Notes under the pieces: model-generated
What the model saw: only the letters and a program-made list of their open reading frames with translations
Database searches by the model: none
Told to the model about the DNA's origin: nothing
Assembly: GCA_964480475.1 (NCBI GenBank)
Contig: CAYZPW010000001.1
Location: 1-64,000, forward strand
Reading direction: 5' to 3'
Source: CAYZPW01 sp964480475
Lineage (GTDB): Bacteria > B130-G9
Length of the DNA: 64,000 bases
Position numbers and translations under genes: made by a program
Shown here: piece after piece, positions 53,598 to 61,106 of the stretch
Position numbering within the stretch: the stretch's first letter is position 1
How the letters are laid out: each line of letters begins with the position of its first letter

Positions 53598-53954
53598 TCA
53601 AGCACGTTGACCTCTGATTCGCACCGCACCAGGTGTGATCACTGTAAAACTGTGAGCCAGTTCATCGGCATGTTCTTGCACAGCAATTGCCACAACCTCC
53701 GCTTTCCGTGTTGGAGATAGACCAGACAAGCGCGTCAATACAACCCCGTGAGCCACGCGTCCCTGTCGAAACACCAATTCCCCAAAATCCTTGTCCGCAG
53801 TCAAGACTAACGCTTGTTCTTGGTTTGCTCTTCTCAGCACATCCTCATCCGAACTGCTCGGTTCCATCTCGACTACGTTGAGGACAGAATGACCATCGTC
53901 TCTGAGACGGTCAACGATTGGTTCATCCACGTTTTCGTCGGCCAGGAACTTCAC
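53598..53954 (-). CDS. DUF5615 PIN-like protein, putative toxin
   Basis: A 118-residue PIN-like nuclease fold. Acidic residues at the expected places: LADENVDEPI (Asp6, Glu7) and LTADKDFGELV (about 53-60). DUF5615 proteins usually pair with DUF433 proteins, as here: the genes overlap by four bases, antitoxin-like gene first. Toxic activity is inferred from this pairing. Confidence 0.85.
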   Translation of the reverse strand: MKFLADENVDEPIVDRLRDDGHSVLNVVEMEPSSSDEDVLRRANQEQALVLTADKDFGELVFRQGRVAHGVVLTRLSGLSPTRKAEVVAIAVQEHADELAHSFTVITPGAVRIRGQRA

Positions 53955-54199
53955 CGCACCGCTTCCGGCAGCGGATACACGACATCCGCCCTTAATGCCT
54001 CCGCAGCAAACGCAAGCGCAGCTTGGATAGAGTCGCGAGTCAATCTGGGATGGGCCTCAAGAATCTGCTCAACCGTCTCACCGGCAGCCAGCTTCTCAAG
54101 AATCAGCTCGACGGTGATGCGTGTGCCCGCGATTACCGGCTTGCCCATCATAATCGAGGGATCTGATTGAATAATGCCTCTGTCCATACCTCTCATCAC
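53951..54199 (-). CDS. DUF433 protein, putative antitoxin
   Basis: An 82-residue protein with the DUF433 pattern: PSIMMGKPVIAGTRITVELILEKLAAGET, then ILEAHPRLTRDSIQAALAFAAE, a small helix-turn-helix-like fold. Start is ambiguous among GTG 54199, ATG 54196 and ATG 54187. It overlaps the DUF5615 gene and forms with it a VapBC-like pair. Confidence 0.85.
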   Translation of the reverse strand: MMRGMDRGIIQSDPSIMMGKPVIAGTRITVELILEKLAAGETVEQILEAHPRLTRDSIQAALAFAAEALRADVVYPLPEAVR

Positions 54200-54387
54200 C
54201 TTGGTCCCGCTAAATGTTCCCTAATGCCTATTGAAAAAGGCAAGACTACCACACCTTCCTCATAAATGTCGCCAAGCCTCGTCCTCCTCGGGCATTAGCC
54301 AATCCTTCGCAAGAGAGCTTTGGGTCACCACTGCGGTTCCTGTTGCTTCTCCTACTGCTTAGCAACCGAGGCATTGCGACCCGAGTT

Positions 54388-54573
54388 CTACATGCAGAGA
54401 CTGTGCTGGCCTTTGTCGAGCTCCTCAATAGTCCCCAAATGCGCTTCTATTGCGTCCTTGATGTTCTCCAAGGCCTCGTCTTGGGTTCGTCCCTGCGACC
54501 AGCAGCCCGGCAGGCCAGGGACCCAAACAGCATAGCCTTCTTCCGTCTTCTTGAGACTTACTCTGTATTTCAT
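54388..54573 (-). CDS. Orphan HicB-like antitoxin
   Basis: A 61-residue protein with the HicB fold (EEGYAVWVPGLPGCWSQGRTQDEALENIKDAI), a partial RNase H-like domain. It resembles the HicB at 54886 in the core. It lacks the C-terminal DNA-binding part and no HicA gene follows; the 188 bases downstream show no similarity to HicA. It may be a leftover of a second hicBA pair or act on the neighbouring HicA. Confidence 0.75.
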   Translation of the reverse strand: MKYRVSLKKTEEGYAVWVPGLPGCWSQGRTQDEALENIKDAIEAHLGTIEELDKGQHSLCM

Positions 54574-54659
54574 AACGCCTCCACACTTCTCTCAAGCATC
54601 TCGCTCACTCTGTCCCCTCGCAAGCCAGAAGTTGACCGATACGAGAGCTCGCTGTCGTC

Positions 54660-54881
54660 TCACAGCAACTCAAGGAATTCCTCAATGGTGAGGCCAGAAT
54701 TGCGGATTAGGACCCGAAGCGTTCCAACAGACAGTTCTCTGTGTTGGGGAATCGAGAGGTTGGCCCTCACACCGGGTTTGACCATCACCACGTGACTACC
54801 AACTTGGCCAAGCCGCTCCCAGCCGGCCTTTTGAAAGGCCTTGGCAGCATCCTTGCCTGAGATGTTCGCCAATCGGGCCAC
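54660..54881 (-). CDS. hicA: HicA-like toxin
   Basis: A 73-residue mRNA interferase of the HicA family. Pattern: ISGKDAAKAFQKAGWERLGQ, then GSHVVMVKPG with the catalytic His near 31, IPQHRELSVGTLRVLIRNSGLTIEEFLELL in pieces. The GTG at 54881 lies four bases after the hicB stop. The reading frame is open further upstream inside hicB, but that part is out of frame with any conserved sequence. Confidence 0.85.
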   Translation of the reverse strand: MARLANISGKDAAKAFQKAGWERLGQVGSHVVMVKPGVRANLSIPQHRELSVGTLRVLIRNSGLTIEEFLELL

Positions 54882-54885
54882 AGGG

Positions 54886-55101
54886 CTACACTGACACGAC
54901 GATGGCTTTCTGGCCGGGCCCTTGCGCCAACGTAGCGGTTGCCTTCTGGTCCTCGGCCCACAACCAAGCAATGATTGCTTCTTTGATGTTCTCCAGGGCT
55001 TCCTTTTCGTCCTTACCCTGAGAGACGCACCCGGGAAGCGCTGGACACTCCGCAACAAGCCAGCCATCTTCGGCACGCTCGACTGTAACGTGAAACATCA
55101 T
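54886..55101 (-). CDS. hicB: HicB-like antitoxin
   Basis: A 71-residue HicB-type protein (VERAEDGWLVAECPALPGCVSQG, then EKEALENIKEAIIAWLW). It lies directly upstream of hicA, the reverse of the classical hicA-hicB order but common in many bacteria. Two ATG codons (55101 and 55098) are possible starts, after GGAGGGTC. It lacks a separate DNA-binding domain. Confidence 0.85.
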   Translation of the reverse strand: MMFHVTVERAEDGWLVAECPALPGCVSQGKDEKEALENIKEAIIAWLWAEDQKATATLAQGPGQKAIVVSV

Positions 55102-55114
55102 GGCTCTGACCCTC

Positions 55115-55321
55115 CTATTGCATGGCAGGCAAAGTCCGGTTGTCATTCGCCTGCTTTCCCAATGACGTGACGTATTCGAGAAAACTCAATCCTTCGAGCT
55201 CCGCCTCTCTGGCAATGATCTTCCTCCCGATATGGACCTGTTGCAGGGGCCGATCCTCAGGGAACTCCGCCTCAACCGTCCTTCTTATTGCTTTTGTTTC
55301 TTCTTCTGCGATTGCGCTCAT
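55115..55321 (-). CDS. Small protein of unknown function in toxin-antitoxin island
   Basis: A 68-residue soluble, helical protein (ETKAIRRTVEAEFPEDRPLQQVHIGRKIIAREAELEGL in pieces). I recall similar uncharacterised small proteins in other bacteria, but cannot name a family. It ends 13 bases before hicB and may be co-transcribed. Confidence 0.55.
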   Translation of the reverse strand: MSAIAEEETKAIRRTVEAEFPEDRPLQQVHIGRKIIAREAELEGLSFLEYVTSLGKQANDNRTLPAMQ

Positions 55322-55359
55322 ATCGTACTTTCTATCTACCGGTGACAGTGTCGTTCAAC

Positions 55360-55554
55360 TCACTTCCGTGACTGGTGCTGAGCGATTAGGCTACGAACCT
55401 TAGGAACCAATGCATAGGGGATCTTCATAATGCTCTGGCCCTGTTGTTCGCATACTGCTTCATCTTCAGCCACGGCCTGCTCTTCAGTCTGATGCTCATA
55501 ATGAGCTAACACCCGACGGACTCGCTCTTCATCCGGGTGGAAACCTGCTCTCCT
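55360..55554 (-). pseudogene. Antitoxin-like small gene lacking a start codon
   Basis: An open frame directly after the methyltransferase stop encodes FHPDEERVRRVLAHYEHQTEEQAVAEDEA, then IMKIPYALVPKVRSLIAQH in pieces, a pattern seen in small acidic proteins of toxin-antitoxin loci. No ATG, GTG or TTG precedes the conserved part, although AAGGAG lies upstream of it (about 55550-55555). The first usual start in frame, GTG 55512, would delete the conserved beginning. Either the start has been lost or an unusual codon is used. Confidence 0.45.
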
Positions 55555-56070
55555 TCACTTGTCTTCCTCTCTCTTGCCGCCCGCCGCACAATCCGCAGAT
55601 TCTCTGTATCCATCTTTCGAGAAACTATACGTCTTCTTGCCCTCTCGCAAGAGCCTGAACAGTCTTTTCTTCGTCACTTCGGACAGGACCTCATCCTCTT
55701 TCATATGATGATCGCTGAAGGATAGAATCCCATCTTGTTTCATCACTCGATGCAGCTCCTCTAATACTCCGTCTGGGTCAGTTAGTGTGTGAAAGGTGTC
55801 GTATAGGATAACTACGTCAATGCTACTGTCTGGCAATTGAGTCCTGCAATCGGAGCAAATGGTTGTCACATTCGTCAATTGCCTTTTAGAAGCCATTTTC
55901 TGAACGCTCCGAATCGCGAGCGGGTGGATATCCAAGGCGTAGATTCTTCCCGATTTCCCCGCCAATTCCGCCACCCCGGTTACGTAACCTCCAGGACCAC
56001 ACCCATAATCGAGCACGTGAGACCCCGGCCTTTCGGTCATGTTCCTCACTCGGTAAGCCTTGTCAGACAT
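55555..56070 (-). CDS. Class I SAM methyltransferase, N-terminus shortened
   Basis: A 171-residue methyltransferase. Motif I is VLDYGCGPGGY (19-29), the acidic loop IYALDIHP, motif II DSSIDVVILYDTFHTL and motif III VMKQDGILSFSDHH. Related enzymes usually have about 20 more residues between the start MSDKA and motif I, so an internal deletion near the N-terminus is likely. The substrate is unknown. It sits among toxin-antitoxin genes; its SD is weak. Confidence 0.8.
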   Translation of the reverse strand: MSDKAYRVRNMTERPGSHVLDYGCGPGGYVTGVAELAGKSGRIYALDIHPLAIRSVQKMASKRQLTNVTTICSDCRTQLPDSSIDVVILYDTFHTLTDPDGVLEELHRVMKQDGILSFSDHHMKEDEVLSEVTKKRLFRLLREGKKTYSFSKDGYRESADCAAGGKREEDK

Positions 56071-56079
56071 TAGGGCGTT

Positions 56080-56304
56080 TCACGCATATTCGTAGAGAGG
56101 CGCTGTCCCAGCAGGTTCAGAAGCTGTTTGCAGCAATGCCTCAATCCGACGCACTGTGTCCGGCTTCAGGAGGACGTCCCCGCATACCGAGCAAACCTCT
56201 GCCGGCACGTGATCAATGACAACCACTTGCCCGTTGCGGCGCACGGTGTGTGCAATCTGTCTCTCCTCATATTGACCGGGACAGCCTTCAATTGTACAAT
56301 TCAT
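56080..56304 (-). CDS. YgiT/MqsA-type zinc finger antitoxin
   Basis: A 74-residue protein. Two Cys pairs (CTIEGC at 3-8 and CSVCGD near 39-44) form the YgiT-type zinc finger. A helix follows (TVRRIEALLQTA). The DNA-binding domain of full MqsA is absent. The ATG at 56304 follows AAGGAGGTGAT, a near-perfect SD. It lies five bases after a DUF4258 gene, the usual toxin partner. Confidence 0.87.
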   Translation of the reverse strand: MNCTIEGCPGQYEERQIAHTVRRNGQVVVIDHVPAEVCSVCGDVLLKPDTVRRIEALLQTASEPAGTAPLYEYA

Positions 56305-56309
56305 CGACA

Positions 56310-56624
56310 TCACCTCCTTTGGGTAGGTGTTCGCCATTTCGGTTCTTCAGGCTCATACACGGTAATCACGATTAGCGCTGGCTGTGATGTTGTGCATACG
56401 ATGTGCAAAGGACGACCAGCACGTGTGAGGCCGTTGAGCAGACAACACGCTCCTCGCCGGTGTTCCGGATAATTCTCCAGGATCTTTCCTGAGGTTATAG
56501 CATCCAAGACTTCGTCGAGGGTGATGTCTTCCTCAACCATCTCTTGGTACCCATGTTGCGTAATGTGGAGGTTCTCCGCCGAGGCCTGAGCGCGTATCCG
56601 GTGCAACACAGTCTTAAGATCCAT
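56310..56624 (-). CDS. DUF4258 protein, putative toxin
   Basis: A 104-residue protein of the RelE-like DUF4258 family: HITQHGYQEMVEEDITLDEVLDAI, ILENYPEHRRGACCLLNG, PLHIVCTT, LIVITVYEPEEPKW. His and Arg residues in HGYQEM and PEHRRG are typical for these ribonuclease-like folds. I chose ATG 56624; ATG 56642 is possible. It forms a pair with the YgiT antitoxin downstream. Confidence 0.85.
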   Translation of the reverse strand: MDLKTVLHRIRAQASAENLHITQHGYQEMVEEDITLDEVLDAITSGKILENYPEHRRGACCLLNGLTRAGRPLHIVCTTSQPALIVITVYEPEEPKWRTPTQRR

Positions 56625-56688
56625 GCTACGAGTATCATCCATTAAAGCTAACCCATACAGGGGTAATGAAGCGCCGGCACAGTTCGCC

Positions 56689-56904
56689 TCAATAGTTCCT
56701 GTTGTGACATTTCTCCAGCCGCTCAAAGTATATCTTCTTTATCTCCTCATCCGATTTGTCGGGGAATCTCTTTCTGAGCCCGTGTAAGAATAGCCCTCGA
56801 ACGAACTCAGACAGCTCGAAGCACTTGAGCAGCCTCGCCTCGGGTGTCATGGAGCGAAGTATCTGAATATGCAGCTTGTGATTCGCACGCTCTTTGATAT
56901 TCAT
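56689..56904 (-). CDS. Small helical protein of unknown function
   Basis: A 71-residue helical protein (MTPEARLLKCFELSEFVRGLF, then GLRKRFPDKSDEEIKKIYFERLEKCHNR in pieces). Similar short proteins are widespread and often lie near nucleotidyltransferase-type genes, as I recall; none is visible here. It is on the same strand as the toxin-antitoxin genes. The start at ATG 56904 follows GAGGGATG. Confidence 0.6.
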   Translation of the reverse strand: MNIKERANHKLHIQILRSMTPEARLLKCFELSEFVRGLFLHGLRKRFPDKSDEEIKKIYFERLEKCHNRNY

Positions 56905-56979
56905 CCCTCGCAGTACAACTCCTTGAGATCGGCCCAAATGGGGCTCAGCAGCGCCAAGAAACGCAACCTAGACTCGTTT

Positions 56980-57378
56980 CTATCTCAGTATCTCCAGCCT
57001 GACCTCGACCAGGCCCGCCTCGAGCATGTCGAGCTCTTTTGCCGCGCCCAGCGACAAGTCGATTATCCTCTTCTTCTTGTCCTTGAACGGGCCCCGGTCG
57101 TTTATGCGTACGACGACGCTCCTGCCATTCTCCAGGTTGGTGACCCTGACCCACGTGTCAAATGGCAGCGTTCTGTGCGCCGCTGTCATGGCGAACATGT
57201 TATAGGTCTCGCCGTTTGCCGTCTTGCGACCGTGGAACTTGCCGCCATACCAGGACGCGTAGCCGTATTGAACGCCTTTCCTGATCTTGTGCGATCTGTG
57301 GGCGCAGCATCCGAGTGCGATGGATAACGTGAGTATGACGGCTAGTGTGCGGCAGAGCTTTGCGCCTCGCTTGGGCAT
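56980..57378 (-). CDS. rlpA: RlpA-like lipoprotein
   Basis: A 132-residue lipoprotein. The signal peptide ends in the lipobox SIALGC. The double-psi beta-barrel domain matches RlpA: YGYASWYGGKFHGRKTANGETYN, TAAHRTLPFDTWVRVTN, VVVRINDRGPF, IIDLSLGAAKELDM. The catalytic Asp of the NDRGPF motif is present. RlpA proteins cut or bind peptidoglycan at division sites. No SPOR domain is attached. ATG 57378 has GAGAGGG upstream; GTG 57384 is possible. Confidence 0.9.
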   Translation of the reverse strand: MPKRGAKLCRTLAVILTLSIALGCCAHRSHKIRKGVQYGYASWYGGKFHGRKTANGETYNMFAMTAAHRTLPFDTWVRVTNLENGRSVVVRINDRGPFKDKKKRIIDLSLGAAKELDMLEAGLVEVRLEILR

Positions 57379-57486
57379 GATCACCCTCTCAAGAGCCTTT
57401 CGTAGCAGATATTGAGCAGAATACCGCCGAGCAATATGAACGATTAGGCTTGGTTCTGCAACCTACGCGCCCGCGTGCCCGTATCG

Positions 57487-58983
57487 TCAGGTCGTGTCCC
57501 CTCTTTGCCCGAATGAACCCCTGAAGAGGTATTTGAAGAAGGTCTTGGCGGCCTTCTTGGTCCGACTTATCTCGCTTGGATGTCGAATCATCTGAAGGGC
57601 CTTCCGAGCGATATAGCTCGGCCTCAGGTAGAACTTCTGACGCGCCTCGTCACACCACTTGACCAGCTCCTTGCCCGAGAAGTCGCCCGTCCTGACAACG
57701 CAGTTGTGCAAACCCTCCTCCGTCAGCCAGTCGGAGTATCTATCGACGGTCAGAAAGCCACCTGCCTGATACTCGTCGTAGAGCTCTGTCCCAGGATACG
57801 CCATTATCGGATAGAACTGCGCGGTGTCAGGCGACAGTTCAAGGGCCAGATCAAGCGTTTTTTGCATCGTCTCGCGCGTTTCTCCTGGCAGGCCAACCAT
57901 AAAGCATCCGTGCACCAGAATCCCCGCGCGCCTCGCGTCATCGGCGAAGGTGTGCATCATCTGAACCGTCGTCCCCTTGTGAATAGCATCCAGAAGCGCC
58001 TGAGAGCCGCTCTCGAAGCCGACGCAAACCATCCGGCACCCCGCCATCCTCATGGCCCTCAGTGACTCGTAATCAACGTCGGCCCGGCAGTTTGCTGTCC
58101 ACGGAAACCTAATGCCGCGCCTCTTCACAAGTTCACAGAACTCGATGCAACGTGTCTTGTCCGCCGGAAGCGTGTCGTCCTCAAAGAAGATCGACCTCGC
58201 GTTCGGGAAGTGCTGGATCACGTATTGCATCTCCTCGACAACGTTCTCCGGCGAACGAAATCGATAGCGCCGCCCGTGCATCGTCTGCGGATAAACGCAG
58301 AACGTGCAGCCGTTGGGACAGCCCCGGCCAGCGTTGACCGTTACCATAGGATACAGGGCGTTGGGGTTGAAATAGTCCTCTATCCGCAGGAATCTGTTAT
58401 AAATTGGCGCCACGAAAGGCAGAGCGTCCAGGTCCTCGATTGGCTCTCTGCTTGCCGTTCTCACAAACTCGCCATCGTTGAGATATGCAACGCCCGGTAT
58501 CGCCTCGAGCTCCATCTCGCCCGCGACCCATCTCGCCAGGTCCAAAACGGTATAGTCGTACTCGCCGATGCAAATGCCATCCAGCGCGTCCGTGCTTCGC
58601 AGAGTCTCCTCAGGCAGCGCGGAGGGATGCGTCCCGACCGCAAAGACCTTGGTCTTGATCCGCGACTTGATCGCCTCGGCCACCTTGAGGTCGTTTTCGA
58701 GGCTCGGCGTCACTACATCCATTATCACCAGGTGAGGCGCAAAACCGGAGACCTTGCTGAGAACCTCTTCGAGCGCAATTCCCGCTGCGGGCGCGTCCCA
58801 GAGCTCCGCCTGAACGCCTGCTTCCAGAAGAACGCCAGTCGCGTGAGCCAGCCAAATCGGGAAGTAGATCGTCCCGCTCTTGGTTACAGCTGGGCTGCGC
58901 TGCGGCCGCGAGAACTTCTTGAAATACGGCGCATTCAGCACCAGGACCCGAAGGTCATTAAGGTTCTTCACATTCCTCTTCAT
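57487..58983 (-). CDS. B12-binding radical SAM protein (BchE-like)
   Basis: A 498-residue enzyme. The N-terminal 150 residues form a cobalamin-binding-type domain (VLVLNAPYF, VLLEAGVQAELWDA, GTHPSALPEETL), without the classical DxHxxG. The radical SAM domain has GRGCPNGCTFCVYPQ (CxxxCxxC near 222-229), then EEMQYVIQHFPNARSIFFEDD and CVGFESGSQALLD. The C-terminal part resembles the DUF4070/BchE tail. Such enzymes often act on lipids, hopanoids or polyketide-like molecules. It stands alone; 27 bases separate it from the repeat region upstream. Confidence 0.88.
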   Translation of the reverse strand: MKRNVKNLNDLRVLVLNAPYFKKFSRPQRSPAVTKSGTIYFPIWLAHATGVLLEAGVQAELWDAPAAGIALEEVLSKVSGFAPHLVIMDVVTPSLENDLKVAEAIKSRIKTKVFAVGTHPSALPEETLRSTDALDGICIGEYDYTVLDLARWVAGEMELEAIPGVAYLNDGEFVRTASREPIEDLDALPFVAPIYNRFLRIEDYFNPNALYPMVTVNAGRGCPNGCTFCVYPQTMHGRRYRFRSPENVVEEMQYVIQHFPNARSIFFEDDTLPADKTRCIEFCELVKRRGIRFPWTANCRADVDYESLRAMRMAGCRMVCVGFESGSQALLDAIHKGTTVQMMHTFADDARRAGILVHGCFMVGLPGETRETMQKTLDLALELSPDTAQFYPIMAYPGTELYDEYQAGGFLTVDRYSDWLTEEGLHNCVVRTGDFSGKELVKWCDEARQKFYLRPSYIARKALQMIRHPSEISRTKKAAKTFFKYLFRGSFGQRGDTT

Positions 58984-59030
58984 TCAACGTCACCAACCCG
59001 TGTGGGGTAAGCTTTCCGAGGCTGTGTCAT

Positions 59031-59154
59031 AAGTTGTTGCCGTTGTGTAGGGGCGTGGTCTGAAGACCCGCCCTTTCGAATTGATGCTCGCATAAGATGC
59101 CTCGTATCCGCAGGGATTCACGTAGGCGGGCGGGTCTGAGACCACGCCCCTACA
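59031..59154 (-). repeat. Dispersed palindromic repeat, family A copy 3, inverted
   Basis: Reverse orientation relative to the copies at 2359 and 47216. It holds TGTAGGGGCGTGGTCTGAAG at the left, GATGCCTCGTATCCGCAGGG in the core and GACCACGCCCCTACA at the right. The flank TAAGTTGTTGCCG (59031-59043) is the reverse complement of the flank that follows copy 1, so that flank belongs to the repeat. Confidence 0.9.
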
Positions 59155-59201
59155 GGCCGATTCCGACAATCGCGTCGCATAAGAAAACCGCCGCGTTGAT
59201 C

Positions 59202-59230
59202 TTGACAATCGGCCGTATTTCCTGTATCGT
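59202..59230 (+). promoter_or_regulatory. Candidate sigma-70 promoter upstream of mtaB
   Basis: TTGACA (59202-59207), a 17-base spacer and TATCGT (59225-59230), which matches the -10 consensus at four of six positions. It lies about 300 bases before mtaB, so a long leader or another short transcript would follow. Confidence 0.3.
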
Positions 59231-59525
59231 TATTGTCTGAATGCACGACGAAATCCTTGCCAATTGACTTATGACACAGCCTCTTCCAGCCTACCAAGAT
59301 TCTCACCATAGACACTGATTCGCGAGAAGCAACGTATAGCTAGGGAAGTGTTTGGTCAAGCACGGTATGGGAGGAGTTCCCGATAGAACGGAGACTCATC
59401 CTTCAAGAATTGTCGCTTGACCGTTTGAACTCGAACGTTGAACCTTTGGGTTTGAGGGCCTAACTGGTCGGAGGCATTTGCGAGTATTCAACCTGAGACT
59501 TAGAACGCGAGACCGGAAGCTACGA

Positions 59526-60902
59526 ATGAGATCAGTGGCATTTTTGACGCTAGGCTGCAAGCTGAACCAATTCGAGAGCGCGGCTATGGCGGGCCAGCTG
59601 GAGGAGGCGGGATTTGAGATAATCGATCCTAAGCGGCCGGCGGACGTTTATATCATCAACACGTGCACGGTTACGGGCAAGACGGATCACAGGAGCCGGG
59701 CCGCCGTCCGTCGTGCTCAGCGGCTCAATCTTGACGCGGTAATCGTCGTTGCGGGGTGCTACTGCAAGGTCGCGCCGGACGAGGTCGAGGCGCTGCCCGG
59801 GGTTGACCTCATAATCGGGAATGCCGAGAAGCCGAAGATCGTCGCGCTGCTCCGAGGACTGGTCAGCGGTAGTGATTCATTAGAGAACCAGCTGGGGTTC
59901 ACCACAGAGACGGAGAGAAACGGAGGGGTCCCGCCCGCAGCAGTAGGGGCGCCGCTTGCCGCGCCCTTTCGATCCCCGAGCGAAGAGCCGATGATCGTGC
60001 GGTTTTTCGATTATTCGCGCGCCTTCGTGAAGGTTCAGGCGGGCTGCGACTCGCAGTGCGCCTACTGCATCATCCCGAGGGCAAGAGGCCCAAACAGCAG
60101 TTCGTCGCCCGATTGGGTCATAAAGCAGGTTCAGAAGCTGGTCGGTGCGGGATACCAGGAGGTCGTCCTCTGCGGGACGCATCTGGGGACTTATGGCCTC
60201 GACCTTGCCCAAGGGCCGACATTTACAGATATGCTGAAACACATCCTTGAAGAGACGTCCCTTAAGCGCGTCCGCCTGAGCTCGATCGAGCCGATGGAGT
60301 TCGACGCCGAGCTGAGGGAGGCAATCGTATCGTCTAACAGAATCTGCCGACATCTACACATCCCGCTTCAGAGTGGCTGCGACGCCGTTCTGAAGGCGAT
60401 GAACCGCGGCTATTCAACGGACGATTACAGAGAACTGATTGAGTGGTTCAAGGCAAAATGCCCTGGGATGTGCATCGGTGCGGATGTGATCGTTGGCTTC
60501 CCAGCTGAGACTGAGGCGCAGTTTGAGGCGACGCTCGCGTTCATTCGGAGCATCGATCTTTCCTACCTGCACGTCTTCTCGTATTCTGTTCGGCCGGGGA
60601 CGCCCGCAGCAAGGGACTATACGAGCCGCCAGCAAGTGCCGCCGGAGGAGATCAAGCGGCGAAGCAGAGCGCTTCGCGCCGAGAGCCGGGCAAAACGGCT
60701 CAGGTTCAGCCAGGCGCTTTTGGGAAGCACACTGGACGTGCTGGTGCTCAAGAGAACCGACGGTCAGACGGGGAGGCGCCTTGCTCTTTCCGACAACTAC
60801 GTCAACGTCCTTGTCGATGCGGACGAGTCCCTTGCAGGGCAGATTCTCCCCGCTCGCATCACCTCTGTAACTGAAGACGCGGTGATGGGACAGCCCCAGT
60901 GA
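59526..60902 (+). CDS. mtaB: tRNA t6A37 methylthiotransferase MtaB
   Basis: A 458-residue radical SAM enzyme that converts t6A to ms2t6A at position 37 of tRNAs reading ANN codons. The N-terminal methylthiotransferase domain has TLGCKLNQFES and INTCTVTGKTDHRSRAAVRRA (three iron-sulfur cysteines, the last in VAGCYCKV). The radical SAM motif is CDSQCAYC near 173-180 followed by IIPRARGP; HIPLQSGCD and GADVIVGFPAETEAQFEATL also fit. Between the two domains (about 118-155) lies a Pro/Ala-rich insert that looks like dispersed repeat DNA read in frame. ATG 59526 has GGAAG upstream; an earlier ATG at 59478 lacks conservation. Confidence 0.93.
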   Translation: MRSVAFLTLGCKLNQFESAAMAGQLEEAGFEIIDPKRPADVYIINTCTVTGKTDHRSRAAVRRAQRLNLDAVIVVAGCYCKVAPDEVEALPGVDLIIGNAEKPKIVALLRGLVSGSDSLENQLGFTTETERNGGVPPAAVGAPLAAPFRSPSEEPMIVRFFDYSRAFVKVQAGCDSQCAYCIIPRARGPNSSSSPDWVIKQVQKLVGAGYQEVVLCGTHLGTYGLDLAQGPTFTDMLKHILEETSLKRVRLSSIEPMEFDAELREAIVSSNRICRHLHIPLQSGCDAVLKAMNRGYSTDDYRELIEWFKAKCPGMCIGADVIVGFPAETEAQFEATLAFIRSIDLSYLHVFSYSVRPGTPAARDYTSRQQVPPEEIKRRSRALRAESRAKRLRFSQALLGSTLDVLVLKRTDGQTGRRLALSDNYVNVLVDADESLAGQILPARITSVTEDAVMGQPQ

Positions 60903-61106
60903 CACTTGGAGCAATTGAGGACATGAAGCCGGTGCAACGAGGGTTTCCGCTCGCACTTGGAGGCGGCGGCTCCTAGCCGCCATGTTTCGTCGCCGCGCTC
61001 TTCTTGTTCATGTGGTAGGCTTCTTACCATGGACTGACGCGCGATGCGAAGCCAGAATCGGAAGCCGGCCTCAGGCTGGCAATTCGCCGTGTTGGTTCGA
61101 TGTCTC

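Noticed and set aside
54246..54387. A hicA gene after the orphan HicB
   Set aside because: No frame shows the GSH motif or the GTLRSILRQ-type end expected of HicA.
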